64,000 nt of DNA from Macrosoma leucophasiata (lineage: Eukaryota > Arthropoda > Insecta > Lepidoptera > Hedylidae). How positions within the stretch are numbered: the first letter of the stretch is position 1; each line of letters opens with the position of its first letter. This document shows, in pieces, positions 21,290 to 32,473 of the stretch. The stretch spans positions 18,958,501 to 19,022,500 of the forward strand of contig JAWQUS010000010.1 of NCBI GenBank assembly GCA_036365455.1, given 5' to 3'. The notes under the pieces are model-generated. The model saw only the letters and a program-made list of their open reading frames with translations. It was not told the DNA's origin and ran no database searches. Made by a program: the position numbers and the translations under genes.

Positions 21290-22880
21290 GTAGTAAATAC
21301 CCTACTACAAAATTTCTGCGTGTATTATGCGCCGTTCCATTTCATAATCGGATAATCTGAAACCCTCTTTGGACGGTTCGTAAAGGAGATGTTGCGAGCT
21401 CGGCTCTAGATCGTACACGTCGTCAAAAAATGGGTAAATTAAAGAAGAATTCGAAAAAAATGCAATTAATTTATTCAAGTATATATTTTAGAGTTACTAC
21501 CACATTTAATTTAAACGATTTTATCATTTTCAACCATATTCAACATGGCGGCGACACAGACGACGCTTCGTTAAATTGGAAATCGATCAGTTTAAGTTCT
21601 TAGTATTAACACATGAAATCGATTTCGATAGTATTCAGAAAATATTACTTTTTTCTCCAATTTCTATATAATCAAAAAACAATTTCAAAAATGAAAATGT
21701 CAAAATGACATCGCCCGCCATATTCGCCATGTTGCATGCAACTCAAACCGAGTTGCAATTCTTACTGCAAATAATATTTTGTAACTGCAAACAAAGCTAA
21801 ATAAGTGAAAATATGCAGTAAAAAACGTTTTTATATTGATTTTGCCTGTTAATGATATTGTGTACAATACATGGCCGGAGGTCCATACATTTTTGCAACA
21901 TCTCCTTTATGTTATAATTCAAAGATAATTTACACACTCGTGAACATTAGCAATTCTAATACTTTTGATAACCCCCGTTCATTCCGCAGCAGTACTTTGT
22001 AGGTACTTCTTTGTCGCGTTTTATTTGACTTTCATTAAGATTCCGAATCGGTGTTATTGGTCCATTATCTTGATATACCGCCGTTATTAATCAAATTATG
22101 TTTCTGTGTACAGTAGCGACGCTGAATTTACTTTGTTTAGAATTTTTAATTAACGCGTAGGTATTCATTAATTTGTATATATTACTTAGATTTCCCTCTT
22201 TAGGTAATCTTGATTGGTGCACGGTCTTAATAATTATGTTTAATGTCAACCTTATTATACATAAATACTGTAGATACTAAGAAATTAGTGTGTGTATAAT
22301 CCGCCGTTTAATTACGTAATCGGATAATCTGAAACCGATTTTGGACAGTTCGTTTTATGTTATAATCCAAATATATTTCACGTAGGTACTCATTAATATA
22401 AGCAATTCTAATACTTTGATAACCGCCGTTCATACCGCGGCAGTACTTTCTACTACTTTGTCGCGTTTTATTTGACTTTCATTAACATATTATGCATAAA
22501 TACTGTAGATAATAAGAAATTAGTGTGTGTATAAGCCGCCGTTTCATTATATAATCGGATAATCTGAAACCCACTTTGGACAGTTCGTAAACTTTATGTT
22601 ATAATCCAAATATATTTCACGTACTCATTAACATTAGCAATTCTAATACTTTGATAACCGCCGTTCACTCCGCGGCAGTACTTTGTACTGCTTTGTCGCG
22701 TTTTATTTGACTTTCATTAAGATTCCGAATCGGTGTCTGTATTGGTCCATTATCTTGATATACCGTCGTAATTAATCAAATTATGTTTCTGTGTACAGTA
22801 GCGAAACTAGCGACGCTTGATTTATTTTGTTTAGAATTTAAATTAACGCGTAGATATTATTCAATTTGTAGATGTCTTTC
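21290..22880 (+). repeat. Diverged tandem triplication, interrupted
   Basis: Three copies in direct order share ataatcggataatctgaaac, gcaattctaatacttt, gataaccgccgttca and tgtcgcgttttatttgactt. Copy A runs about 21,290-22,260 and contains a 521-bp insertion. Copy B (about 22,262-22,495) lacks the second half. Copy C (about 22,496-22,880) has it again (gattccgaatcggtgt, tgtgtacagtagcga). The full unit is about 450 bp. No protein is evident. Confidence 0.8.
21385..21905. mobile_element. TIR element inside the triplication, 521 bp
   Basis: The ends are GGAGATGTTGC and its complement (11 bp). Neighbouring copies of the triplication read straight across (gttcgtaaactttatg), so this is an insertion. 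The flanks (gtaaa and tttatg) do not show a clear target duplication. It has no coding frame. The superfamily is unknown. Confidence 0.65.
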
Positions 22881-23103
22881 CGATTTTTCTTGAAAACCCA
22901 GTTTAACAAATGTTATATAATTGGAAAACAAAAATTAATTGGCATTAATTAGTGATTTCAACAAAGTTTTATTCTTTTTTTTAAATGTACCATTCTTTTC
23001 GCTAACATTATGATCATCACTTATTTTTTTAATAGGTATTATTTTATTTTTGTTAAAAATTAATTCAAATTTAAATCAATTTATACCTATTTGAAATGGT
23101 GCA

Positions 23104-23196
23104 CATTCTTGGTCTTTGTGTGGCTGTCTATATATAGGCTGCAGTCATTACTTAACATAAATGTGAAGTGCATGCTTATTTTACATTAAAAAAATG
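23104..23196 (+). mobile_element. Bm1-like SINE, short 3' fragment
   Basis: Starts at cttggtctttgtgtggctgt, includes ggctgcagtcattactta and ends in acattaaaaaaa. Confidence 0.75.
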
Positions 23197-23232
23197 TTAT
23201 TATACCTACCATTTAATCTTATTTCCTTTTTT

Positions 23233-23930
23233 TTACCAGGGTAAAATGCATTACGCATACCCACCCTTGGGGAGAGGGGTGGGTTATGTGGGATTCCGGG
23301 AAAGGACATCCGTCTACCCACTAAAAACCGACGTTGTGGGTGTTCCGACTCGTCCGCCATCAGTGGCGGGGTCACGGGAACGCCATTATTGCACACATCC
23401 GCGACCCCACCGGCGGCTGTTCGCTGTCGAGCCCTCCTCGGAGCCTTTCGGCTCCAACCACTACTAGTGGCGTGCGGAACACCTGCACGCCAGCCAGCCC
23501 GGGACCTCTCCAGTCGGGCGGTCCCACCACGTCCCTATCGAGCGGCGGGACCACCGCTAGGCGGCTGGGGATAGGGTGCAGGGCCAATGACATACCCATA
23601 CACCCCTTCCCCAGCCGTCTTCCCACCATGTCTTCATCTGACGGCGGGACCACCGTTAGGCGGCTGGGGATAGGGTGCAGGGCCACCGAAATACCCGAAC
23701 ACCTCCTCCCCAGCCGTCTCCTCTCCACAGCAGCGAGTGGCGGGCAAAGCCACGCCAAACGCCGCCCCCTCTCTGGGTTCCTCTTGGCTTCGCCGGTGTG
23801 GGGACAACCACCGGGTACTGAGCCCCCCCGCCACGACGAGGCGGAAACCCTCGGGGGGGGGGGAATCTTATGTCCTAGTACAACCTACTGCAGCGAAGTG
23901 CATCTTGAGGAGCAAGTTTGCAAGTGAGAT
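23233..23930. repeat. GC-rich repeat block with internal duplication
   Basis: This block is strongly GC-rich, unlike its surroundings. A unit of about 105 bp is present twice in tandem. The shared words are ggcggctggggatagggtgc, cagggcca and cccagccgtc, at about 23,560 and 23,660. A long open frame on plus (23,334-23,927) and one on minus (23,758-23,372) overlap and share the repeat, so I do not call a gene. The block could be an untranslated region of a LINE. I cannot name the family. Confidence 0.5.
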
Positions 23931-24163
23931 TAGGTTTAAATGGTCGTTGGAACTATACATGTGAATTATTACTGCCATTACATTAAACACAATTGCAGGT
24001 TCATAATTTACTTAAAATTAAGTACAGTTAAATCTGTTTAACTGCCCAATTTAAGATGGAGTAGATAATAATTACCGATTAACGTCTTACATACTCATAG
24101 AAACATTGATTAATGTGCTTATAAAAATGAAGCTCGGTAAGTTGTTTATTGTGTATAAATTAC

Positions 24164-24456
24164 TTTTTTTTTTTTTATGTAGTGGAAGTGGCAAACAAGC
24201 ATGCAGTTCACATTGATGTTAAGTGATGACTGCAGCCTATAGACACCCACATGAAGACCAAGGAAAAAATGCAGATGCGTTACCACCCCTGAGGCCTAAG
24301 GTATTATGCCTCTGTGCCGGAAATTACAGTGCCATACAATACCACCTGACCGGAACACGATAGTGCTGAACACTACCATTTAGCGGCAAGTAAATTAGGT
24401 AATGCGGTGGTGCCTACGCCCGCGAGCTCCGTCACTGGAGCTCTACCACCAGTAAA
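24164..24456 (-). mobile_element. Bm1-like SINE, full length
   Basis: Includes a 12-T run (A tail on minus), all internal blocks and an intact 5' hairpin (gagctccgtcactggagctc). No clear target duplication is seen. Confidence 0.88.
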
Positions 24457-24869
24457 ACGTTTTCTTATTTCTTTATTTTTATAGAAAACCGGTCGGTTAA
24501 TTAAAAAAAAAATCATAACTATAGATATAGGTATTGCCTGAAGGCTATGGATGTAGATGTCCGTGGGCAAATCACAGTCTTGTATTTTCTTTATGGAGAA
24601 TAACATATTCCATCGCAATTTTGTATTACAAACATGTTTGCAACAAATAGCAAAGGAGAAGTCAAAATAATGCTTTTAATAAGTATACCTAATTTTGATT
24701 TGATTTTATATACCGATAGCAAAACCGTAAGATAGATAATTTCTGGCGCTTACTTAACGTAAGATAAACAAAACTAAGAAAATACTAGAATCAAGAGCGT
24801 AGTCAAGGTCGAAGAACTGGCAGCTGCCCTATCCTAGATAGATATAATTGATATGCATAGCAAAGACTA
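24457..24869. other. No feature recognised
   Basis: AT-rich, non-coding in appearance. Confidence 0.5.
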
Positions 24870-25029
24870 ACCCCCTTATTCATAAACGTATTTTAGCTAA
24901 AGTGTAGCTAATCTCTCCTTTGTCGTATCTCTCGTTTTTTTCTATCCTGCACATTTGACAATGCAACTAACAAAGACAAAGCATTCTATAGCTAAAACGT
25001 ATCTAATGTACGTTTATGAATAAGGGGGT
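24870..25029. mobile_element. TA-flanked palindromic MITE, 160 bp
   Basis: TIR ACCCCCTTATTCATAAACGT at both ends, with TA on each side (24,868-24,869 and 25,030-25,031). The element is close to a full hairpin (ttagctaaa and agctaaaa inner arms). Related copies are at 40,380-40,527 and, degenerate, at 62,462-62,715. Confidence 0.85.
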
Positions 25030-26193
25030 TAACCTATATCAGAGAATATATAATAATACCCTATATTGTAATTTTTATATATCACATTTATACAAAAATC
25101 TGATTTGATACATTTTTGATAGTAAAATCGAACATTTATCCGATTCTCCAAACTGTCATTGACAAGAAAGTAACTAGGAACGAGTATAATGCGATAAGGA
25201 AGGTGCAATTAAACTTGGTTTCCCACTGCGTCCCAAGTTCCCAGCCAGCGAACCGAGTCGCGCCACCCATTGTGGCCATTGGTATAAATATTAATATGTA
25301 GACACGGGTTCATTGACAATACCAGCCCTTGTTTTATAAGAAATTACGTGTTACAAATAATAACTGTATAGCATCGAATCTAAGATTTTAGTTGAATCAT
25401 GTTTGAATTAAAGTAGGTATAACAAGTAAAATAGTAAAATACAGGCCGTTACTGCTAGATCTAGGTACCTAGTATAAGTATAGTTTGGCAGCTAATCGTA
25501 AGAGAGGGGGCATATGGCATATGGGCGTTTGACCATGAAGCTATTGATCAAAATTGAATCCCCACTCCAAACACTTTTTCGAAGCAATTTGAAATTATTA
25601 ATATCTATATCACTGTGGTCCAATCCTCTCTTTCTAATGTATACCTCATTACATTAGAAAAAATAGGTTTAAATTGTTTTATATCGATCGACGTGATAAA
25701 AAAAAAACAATAGTTGTTTAATATAGATTTATAGCCGGTATGATTTCATTATTCACACAGAAACCGGCTTCATGGTCGGAACGGAGAACAAAAAGAGCTA
25801 CGAAGCCCACATCCTGTGAAATGAAAGGTTTCAGTTACAAGCTAACTTTGTCAGCCATCTTTTTTAAACAAGTAAATCTTTAAGTTACACGAAGGTTTGC
25901 AAGGAGCAATTATTTTGCAAACTAAATTTATTAAAATTACGCAATTATTATTAAAAATTTTAAGGAATGAAGACATGTTCCTAGTTAATCGATAGGAAGC
26001 CTATAGACCTAAAGTACTTATGGAAAAATTAATTTGACTTGAGAATGATTTGTGTTGTTATTACGATTACAGATTGGGTTATCAGGGCTGGCATACAAAA
26101 GTTGCGTACGGCGGTGCCGGTGGAAACGGGAGGCTGAACTCTATTTACTGTGGCTGAACTTAACCTCTGTAGGCGTTTTGTGTCGGACCGCTG
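25030..26193. other. No gene recognised
   Basis: Mostly AT-rich unique-looking DNA. A short open frame at 25,116-25,301 has no family resemblance. Confidence 0.5.
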
Positions 26194-26606
26194 AAGTGCC
26201 GAAGCAGTGCGTTTGTCGTATGGCGCACAGACGGTTATTTGTTTTCATACGAAACGCACGGTGCGGCAACAGTTTGGCGTCGCTCCTACTGTCGAGCGTT
26301 CGCGGTTCCGTCGTCGTACCACAGTACAAATATAAACAGTACGGAAACTACGTACTAAACGTTGAAACAGCACACTCACACAAACATGCGCATCGACGAG
26401 GCCTCTAAGCGGTTCTCGCGGTGCTGCAGTAGTGACACGCACGCTACTCGAGCGTCGATGCGCGTGTTCGTGTATATATGCCGTTTCGAACTTTTTGTAC
26501 GTAGTTTCTGTACTGTTCATATTTGTACTGTAGCCGCACCGTGCGTTTTGTATGAAAACAAATGACCATCCGTGTGCCATACAACAAACGCACCGCTTCG
26601 GCACTG
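26194..26606. mobile_element. Long-arm hairpin MITE, hAT-like ends
   Basis: Arms of roughly 160-200 bp are complementary: left AGTGCCGAAGCAGTGCG, right (read inward) CAGTGCCGAAGCGGTGCG. The arms share catacgaaacgcacggtgcg-type sequence. The left arm has about 50 extra bases near 26,272-26,320. The CAGTG start is typical of hAT elements, but the flanking 8-mers do not match. Open frames here (for example 26,052-26,408 and 26,604-26,245) are mirror images of the palindrome, not genes. Confidence 0.7.
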
Positions 26607-27304
26607 AAACGTCTAAATTGATATAGCTTTAACACTACCTTAGTAGGTACGAGCACAGCAGCAGTTTTGCAGAAAATAATTGTAACAAATTATGCTGCTG
26701 ATTTTAAAGTACGAATCCACCAACTTCCCGTGATTCAAACACAGGATCCTAATAATGGTAATGTAGAGTAATGTGAGAACGAAAATTATAATGAAGGGTG
26801 ACATGTGTCGTCATGGGATTGCCGTCGTCAATAAACATAAATAACTACATAACCCAGGAAATGCCAATAACAAATATAGTAGCATTATACCGTTGGTCCT
26901 TCCAATTACGAAGCAAAATATCGGCGCGGGAAACTCATAATAAATTACAACAACAGAACGAATTGGGCAATGGGCCGATTTCTCTAACGAGGCTTTACAA
27001 GCTCAAACAGTTCTCGGGCACCCGGTTAATCAGGAAATCTCTCGTTCGTTAAAATATTTAAGTCGCGTTGAATACATTTTATTTTTACACGGTAAAAGGC
27101 ATATATATTTTTTTGTTTACATTAGATTAATATAAATTTTTCAAAAATTGTGTATACATTGGCCCATCTACCAATCTTTATTACCTTTGTTGATTATTCA
27201 TAGAGATATTGTGTGGATAATGTAAATAAACGAATATATCCACCCCAATTTCACCTTACTTTTTATATTATATTATTGAAAATCTCCCAAATTAAAGTAA
27301 TTTT
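26607..27304. other. No gene recognised
   Basis: An 84-codon open frame at 26,798-27,052 on plus has no recognisable family. No splice or repeat features support it. Confidence 0.45.
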
Positions 27305-27508
27305 AGAAGTCTGTCTGTCTGTTTGTTCCGGCTAATCTCGGGAACGGCTTTACCGATTTTGACAGGAACTTCACTGGCAGATAGCTTATGTAATAAATAA
27401 GGAGTAGCTTCGGCTGCTTTTATACTAGCTGCGCCCACAACTTCGTCCGGGTAGGTGCTGAACACTCATAAATTCTCACGCGGAAGAAGTCGCGAGAACA
27501 GCTAGTAG
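27305..27508 (+). repeat. Lepidopteran interspersed repeat (gcgggcacagctag type)
   Basis: Same order as the 20,756 copy: (gtct)n, ttccggctaatctcgggaac, accgattttgacaggaact, tagctgcgcccacaac, and the closing gtcgcgagaacagctag. Confidence 0.72.
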
Positions 27509-27937
27509 ATAATAATATGAACTTATAACTGCACGTTCAACCCTACAGTAAATATGCATGATACTATCCACATACCAAACTACGAAATGATTTAAAATTA
27601 AATATCGAACACTAAAATGGAATATTATTTCATCTCTAGCGTACTGTGTTGCGCATTTTAATTGCTCATCAGTTAACCATTAAAATATTCAACATTGCTA
27701 ATAGGTGCATTTACAATACACACCGCTGTTGGCATTTAATATTTGATTGCCTATTAACGAATACAAATGACATTTGCTGGTGGTCGAAATTCGACTAATC
27801 GTATAGACATTATAAAGAAATAAAACATCGAGATATGATCTTCACTTTCCTTGAATTGCTTTGATTTATCGTAATTGCAGAGTTTTTTTGCAGATCAATA
27901 ATGCTGTATCGTACGTTTAGTTCTTACTATACTTACT
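27509..27937. other. No feature recognised
   Basis: AT-rich sequence with no coding or repeat signature. Confidence 0.5.
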
Positions 27938-28075
27938 CACGTTGCCACTCCTGAGAGCTAAGCTGTTATGCCTACAAAGCCGTACATTACCACCAACACT
28001 ACTACATTGCGTGAAGAGGATTAGATAATGCGGTGAGCCTATGACCCCGAGTTTGATCATTGGTGACCACTTGAT
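27938..28075 (-). mobile_element. Bm1-like SINE fragment, degenerate
   Basis: Blocks kept are gttgccactcctgagagcta, ccgtacattaccacca and gataatgcggtgagcctat. The 3' third is missing. Confidence 0.5.
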
Positions 28076-28382
28076 TGGTATTGATGTACCACGTGTAAAA
28101 TTCGCTGTCTATTCTAATATTTAATGTAGGTATGTATGGGAATTGAAGCTTGGCCATTTTTTCACATGAGGACTAACGTGTGGATTTAAGAGACGTGATT
28201 GCGCACTCATCCTATCAAGTTTCGACTGAATTTCATTTTATCAGAACACGCCTGAGCTCATTGCTCGCATTAAGCGCATCACGTTCATTGCAAATATTGG
28301 TACAATAATATTTTTTTATGAAACGCTAGCCATACACATCAAAAGCATGATGTGTTCTTAAGTTTTTGTGAGCTATGTACAC

Positions 28383-28460
28383 TTTGAAATAAAACTATTC
28401 TTACGGTTGCGGATTTATTAACCTGACGTTTCGGTAGATTTTCGGCTTCCGTAACAAAAC
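28383..28460 (+). repeat. Interspersed repeat with gacgtttcgg motif, copy 1
   Basis: Reads tgaaataaaactattcttac then ggatttatta, cctgacgtttcggtagattt and cggcttccg. Related copies are at 36,255-36,372 (minus) and 38,188-38,312 (plus). It may be the end of a retroelement. The family is unassigned. Confidence 0.55.
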
Positions 28461-29519
28461 AGAGCTTTCTCGATAACGGTTCAAAGCTCAAACACCTACA
28501 ACAACGCAATAGGAACAGCTTCACCATTCACCACCTCGGTTTCGGATTCTTGAGATCGCTACTAATGCTATCAATAATCAGTGCCCCATGGATATTCACA
28601 AATCCAAAGCCCAGAAAAAGTGAACATAAATCCTTAATTCGCTTCACTAACTTTCCATACGATTGATTACCGTTTTCAAGTGCAAAGGATACATCATATA
28701 TTATATTATTAAATCGGTACTGCAACATCACAATCAAGAGTCTGCAGAACTTTTTTACCTAAAACGTACGTCACGACGCCCATATTCAAAAACTATTGTG
28801 CAGAAGCAAATTGCGTACCCTGTCTCGCGAATACGAATTGTGGATTGTCGACAGCATTCCTTGTGGGGTGCGTATGCACTCCCGCTCGGAGCGAAGTCTC
28901 GAATACAAATGTTCCTCGTTTTGATAAATGCCTATATTCCATGTAGAATGACTGTCTAGACTCATAATGCGGGGTTGCTAACTAATGCCGATGTGGAGTT
29001 GTTTTATTTACCATTACTACTCTGTTATTTTAAGTTGATCTGCTAAATTTTATGCGATGAAAGATTTATTTATGTTTCATAAAATACACAATGAGAAAAT
29101 GTATCAATTTAGGGGTTTTGGTAAATATATTTAACGTGAATCTACGTAGACGGGGAGAGGTATTTATACAACTAATAGTTGTAGTATAAATACGAAAGTA
29201 ACCAAACCGTAAGAAACCAAAACATGTTTTGTGACATCGACATATTTTTAACCGAGTTCAAAAAACGAGAAGGTTCTCAATTCGGCCGGTATATATATAT
29301 ATTTTTATGTATGTACGTGAATTTCGCCGAGTTTTCTGGACCGATTTACGTTATTATTTTTTTGTTTGATGCTGAATAGTTTCGAATTGGTCCCATAAAA
29401 ATTAGATTCAGATAGGCCCATCAGTTTTTATTTTATGAGCATTTTTTTACCTCAGACCTCAGACTAAAGGAATAAGAATAGACGGCGAGTTGTCATACAG
29501 TGCATTGAATCCATTGATG
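28461..29519. other. No gene recognised
   Basis: Short overlapping frames on both strands at 28,528-28,959 look non-coding. Near 29,255-29,420 the wording (gagttcaaaaaacgagaagg, ttctcaattcggccgg) matches a repeat common in Lepidoptera. Confidence 0.45.
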
Positions 29520-29862
29520 TCCTAGATGAGTGATTCCCAAAGTGGTCTATATCGACCCCTGGGGGTCTATGACAAAATAAAAGGGGTCTGCGTCAGCGAA
29601 AAAAAAATTTGGTGGTCCATGAAATGAAAATGGGGGTCTACGATAATGGATCTCAACACATACACTGATAGTACCAATTCACTTACATCATACCAGTGAT
29701 TCCCAAAGTGGTCCATGGGAGACTCGATGGGGGTCTACGTAGGCGTGAATAAAAATTGGAAATATGGGAATATACATGTAGCAAGGACGGGGGTCCACAG
29801 AAACCAGAAAAAATTGTAAAGGGTCTACAAGAAAAAATAGTTTGGGAACCTCTGTCCTAGAT
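29520..29862. mobile_element. hAT-type MITE with 8-bp target duplication
   Basis: TCCTAGAT flanks the element on both sides (29,520-29,527 and 29,855-29,862). The right end read inward is CAGAGGTTCCCAAACTA and the left is GAGTGATTCCCAAAGTGG (first C changed to G), fitting the hAT pattern CAGnG. A second left-end copy (CAGTGATTCCCAAAGTGG) occurs inside at about 29,693, so the element is a fusion or internal duplication. Confidence 0.88.
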
Positions 29863-30112
29863 AGTCCTAATGCGCATGTGACAATGACACATTTACTCAT
29901 CGACAACACAACACAGCTTATTTACTCCTTTGTAAATAAAAAATTTTCTTTGATTTCGTATAGTCGTGTAATAGTTTTGTATCGACACACCTAAACAATT
30001 TAAATTAGGTATCTTATTGTCACGAAGCTAAAAGAGTCAGATTTTACAAATATACCATATGTGAACATTAATCTAATTGGCAATGCAGCAATAAACTAAA
30101 AAGTATTAAATA

Positions 30113-30572
30113 AATATAACTACGTTAAGAAAAACCGACTTCAAAACTGAAAAGTAAAAAATAATAAAATTTTAATTGTAATTATATACTACCTATTATT
30201 TATATGTGCTATTTACTAATAGGTTTGAAGTCGGTGCCAAGCCAAAATCACTAAAGTAGGCATTTCATTGTATTAAAACGTAACTTCACGCCTGTAATTC
30301 CCGAAGGAGTAGGCAGTGGTAAAAGCATGAATTCAAGCATACATGTAAACACCCACGATTCGCCGGTTACGTTTTGTTCAGTGTATTAATTTGCTCGAAT
30401 CATATTTAAGTGATTAAAATATAATTATTTGTTTAAGGCTTGGCACCGACTTCAAACCTATTAGTAAATAGCACATATATATTAATAATAGGTAGTATAT
30501 AATTACCATTAAATTTTTATTATTTTTTACTTTTCAGTTTTGAAGTCGTTTTATCTTAACGTAGTTATATTT
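30113..30572. mobile_element. Double palindrome with 130-bp arms
   Basis: The left arm (30,113-30,243) and right arm (30,437-30,572) are near-perfect complements. Each arm is itself bounded by a short inverted repeat (accgacttcaaaac and gtttgaagtcggt). The spacer carries a separate 100-bp repeat (30,277-30,378). It has no coding capacity. A foldback-like or MITE origin is likely. Confidence 0.78.
30266..30389 (-). mobile_element. Short retroposon nested in the double palindrome
   Basis: The body shares about 100 bp with 50,387-50,486: cgtaacttcacgcctgtaat, gtaggcag, attcaagcatacatg, acacccacgattcgccg. Flanks CATTGTATTAA (30,266) and CAGTGTATTAA (30,379) match at 10 of 11 positions, a probable target duplication. 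Read on minus, its end (ctgcctactccttcgggaat) resembles the 3' end of the LINE fragment at 62,870-63,268. Confidence 0.6.
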
Positions 30573-31629
30573 ATCTAGTAAATAGTCTATTCGATATATT
30601 TTGAGTTGACATGTGCAAAGCGTCAGGAAACGAGATAGACGTGAGCTCGATTATTCACAAACCTTTTGTTCAACAGCTTGAGAGTGACATTCGATTAAGA
30701 TATTAGCATTGAAATTGCTCATCGCTGTTGCCAAGAACCGCGCATTTAAACATCAAATTAACTATGTAAATTTTGGCAAATATTTAAGTGTTTAAACTTT
30801 AAGCTCATATAAAAACATATTTTACAAGTACTAAATGTATGCGTATTATAAGCTTCCACGCATACTTTTTAGTTTAGAAAACATCATAATGTTATGTGGC
30901 CTGAGATTGGTCATTGGTGTTATTGAGAAGAGTTTAGCAAAATTATTAATTTTATGTTGGATCCAAAGATGAACAGCAAAACGCCGTTTTGGATAAATTA
31001 ATTGATTGTGACAGAACCCATTTTCTTGATTTATTACTGGATTGATTGTTCAAATAAATCGTTACAACTGTTGCTTTGCAAAATAGTAAATATGCTACCG
31101 GTCGTGTGATAAAATTGGACATGAGAACCAAGTATACCTAATTTGCCGCAATCAATGTATTCATCATATTTTATTATAGATATAACGCGTTTTTGGTAAT
31201 AATTTGGCATATTTTGAAATCGGTTGCAATTCATAAATTGGATCAAAAAAATATCACTTTAAATGTCAGTTAGTAGGTTAACCAGGAAAGTCATTTTCCT
31301 CGGTCATGAAAAAGATTTTTAAAGGTTACGTTTTTCATTCCGTCTCGACCGCATTACGATTTCATAAATATTTATCGTTATATACAGAAATAAGTCAAGT
31401 TTTAAGATGCTCAGGAAAGCAATTTAAAGTCCAATCAAGTTTTTCATTTATTCAGGCGCTACTTAAAGTTGACGATGCAAGTTTAGGCACCTACAGAAAC
31501 AAGGCAGGACCTGACTACACCAAACTTACTTCAGCACAGAGTTGAAACTTTCTCGAGCAACTTGTTCATATTTTGCGCACTGTTTACTTAATATTTTGAC
31601 TGAAATATAGCGTGAAATTACTGTCTGGC
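30573..31629. other. No gene recognised
   Basis: A 79-codon frame at 31,306-31,545 (plus) has no known relative. The rest is AT-rich non-coding DNA. Confidence 0.45.
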
Positions 31630-32440
31630 TAGTTTTTTTTATGTAATGTAGGTGGCAAATAAACATGCAGTTCACATTGATGTTAAGTGTTGACTGCAGC
31701 CTATAGACACCCACACAAATACAGAGGTCAAAATGCAGAAACGTTGCCACCCCTGAGACCTAAGTTATTAATATATGTCTCTGTGATAGTTATTCTGGGG
31801 CCATACATTACCATCTAACTGGAACGGGTCTTGAGGCGTTTCGGTCCGCTCTTGTTTCGGTCCGCGGGACGAATCACCCCATATTTTTATTATTATAAAG
31901 CGATTCGTCCCGATATGAATACCTGTTTTGAAAGATTTAAGTACAGTTGGTTACAAAAAATTGAGAAATAAATAAAATGCAATGTATTATGATAAAATTT
32001 ATATTTATTTATAATTTCATACACAAAAATAAACTTTAACAAATAAATCACATAAATCAAATTAAATATATTACACACACGCACACACACACAAACAACA
32101 TTAATCATATTAATTGGTATTATAATGTTACATTCTTTTACACAATAAAAACACACAAATATAAATAAATATTACGCCGTATATTTATGCAGTAAAGTTA
32201 TAGTATATAATTGGACCGAATCTACCCATTTAAGAAGAACTCTTGGGTGATTCGGTCCACTTTCCATTTGTGGGCCGAATATCCCCATGAATAAAATGCT
32301 TATAGGCGTTTCGGTCCGCTCGTGTTTCGACCCGCGATCCGTGCGCGCCCCAAGACCCACTGGAACACGATAGTGCTGAACACAATTATTTATCGGCAGA
32401 TAAATTAGGTAATATGGTGCCTACGCCCTCGAGCTCCTAC
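31630..32440 (-). mobile_element. Bm1-like SINE split by a DNA element
   Basis: The 3' part (31,630-31,825) and 5' part (32,359-32,440) belong to one older-subfamily copy. They are separated by a 533-bp insertion in the ctaaccggaacacgat region. Immediately beyond, 32,441-32,473 is a plus-strand scrap of the same SINE (gactgcagtattcac). Confidence 0.82.
31826..32358. mobile_element. DNA transposon, 533 bp, 8-bp target duplication
   Basis: ACTGGAAC is duplicated (31,818-31,825 and 32,359-32,366) at a site where other SINE copies read straight through. The ends are short TIRs, GGGTCTTGAGGCG and GGGTCTTGGGGCG. Just inside each end lies a direct repeat, ggcgtttcggtccgctc, with further gattcgtccc and attcggtcc words. 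An (AC)n run is at about 32,072-32,092. An 8-bp duplication fits hAT, P or Merlin, and a GG start favours Merlin or an unusual hAT. No transposase is encoded. Confidence 0.85.
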
Positions 32441-32473
32441 GACTGCAGTATTCACTTACCATTAATGTGAACC

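Noticed and set aside
23334..23927. 197-codon GC-rich frame as a host gene
   Set aside because: It overlaps an open minus frame, contains a tandem duplication and has no recognisable domain. A repeat origin is likelier.
26052..26604. Gene with frames on both strands (118 and 119 codons)
   Set aside because: The frames are mirror images produced by the long inverted repeat.
31306..31545. 79-codon frame as a host exon
   Set aside because: No domain, no splice sites at its edges and no similarity that I recognise. Chance frames of this size are expected.
32070..32092. CRISPR-like or satellite array
   Set aside because: It is only a short (AC)n run inside a DNA element. No spaced direct repeats typical of CRISPR occur anywhere in the window.
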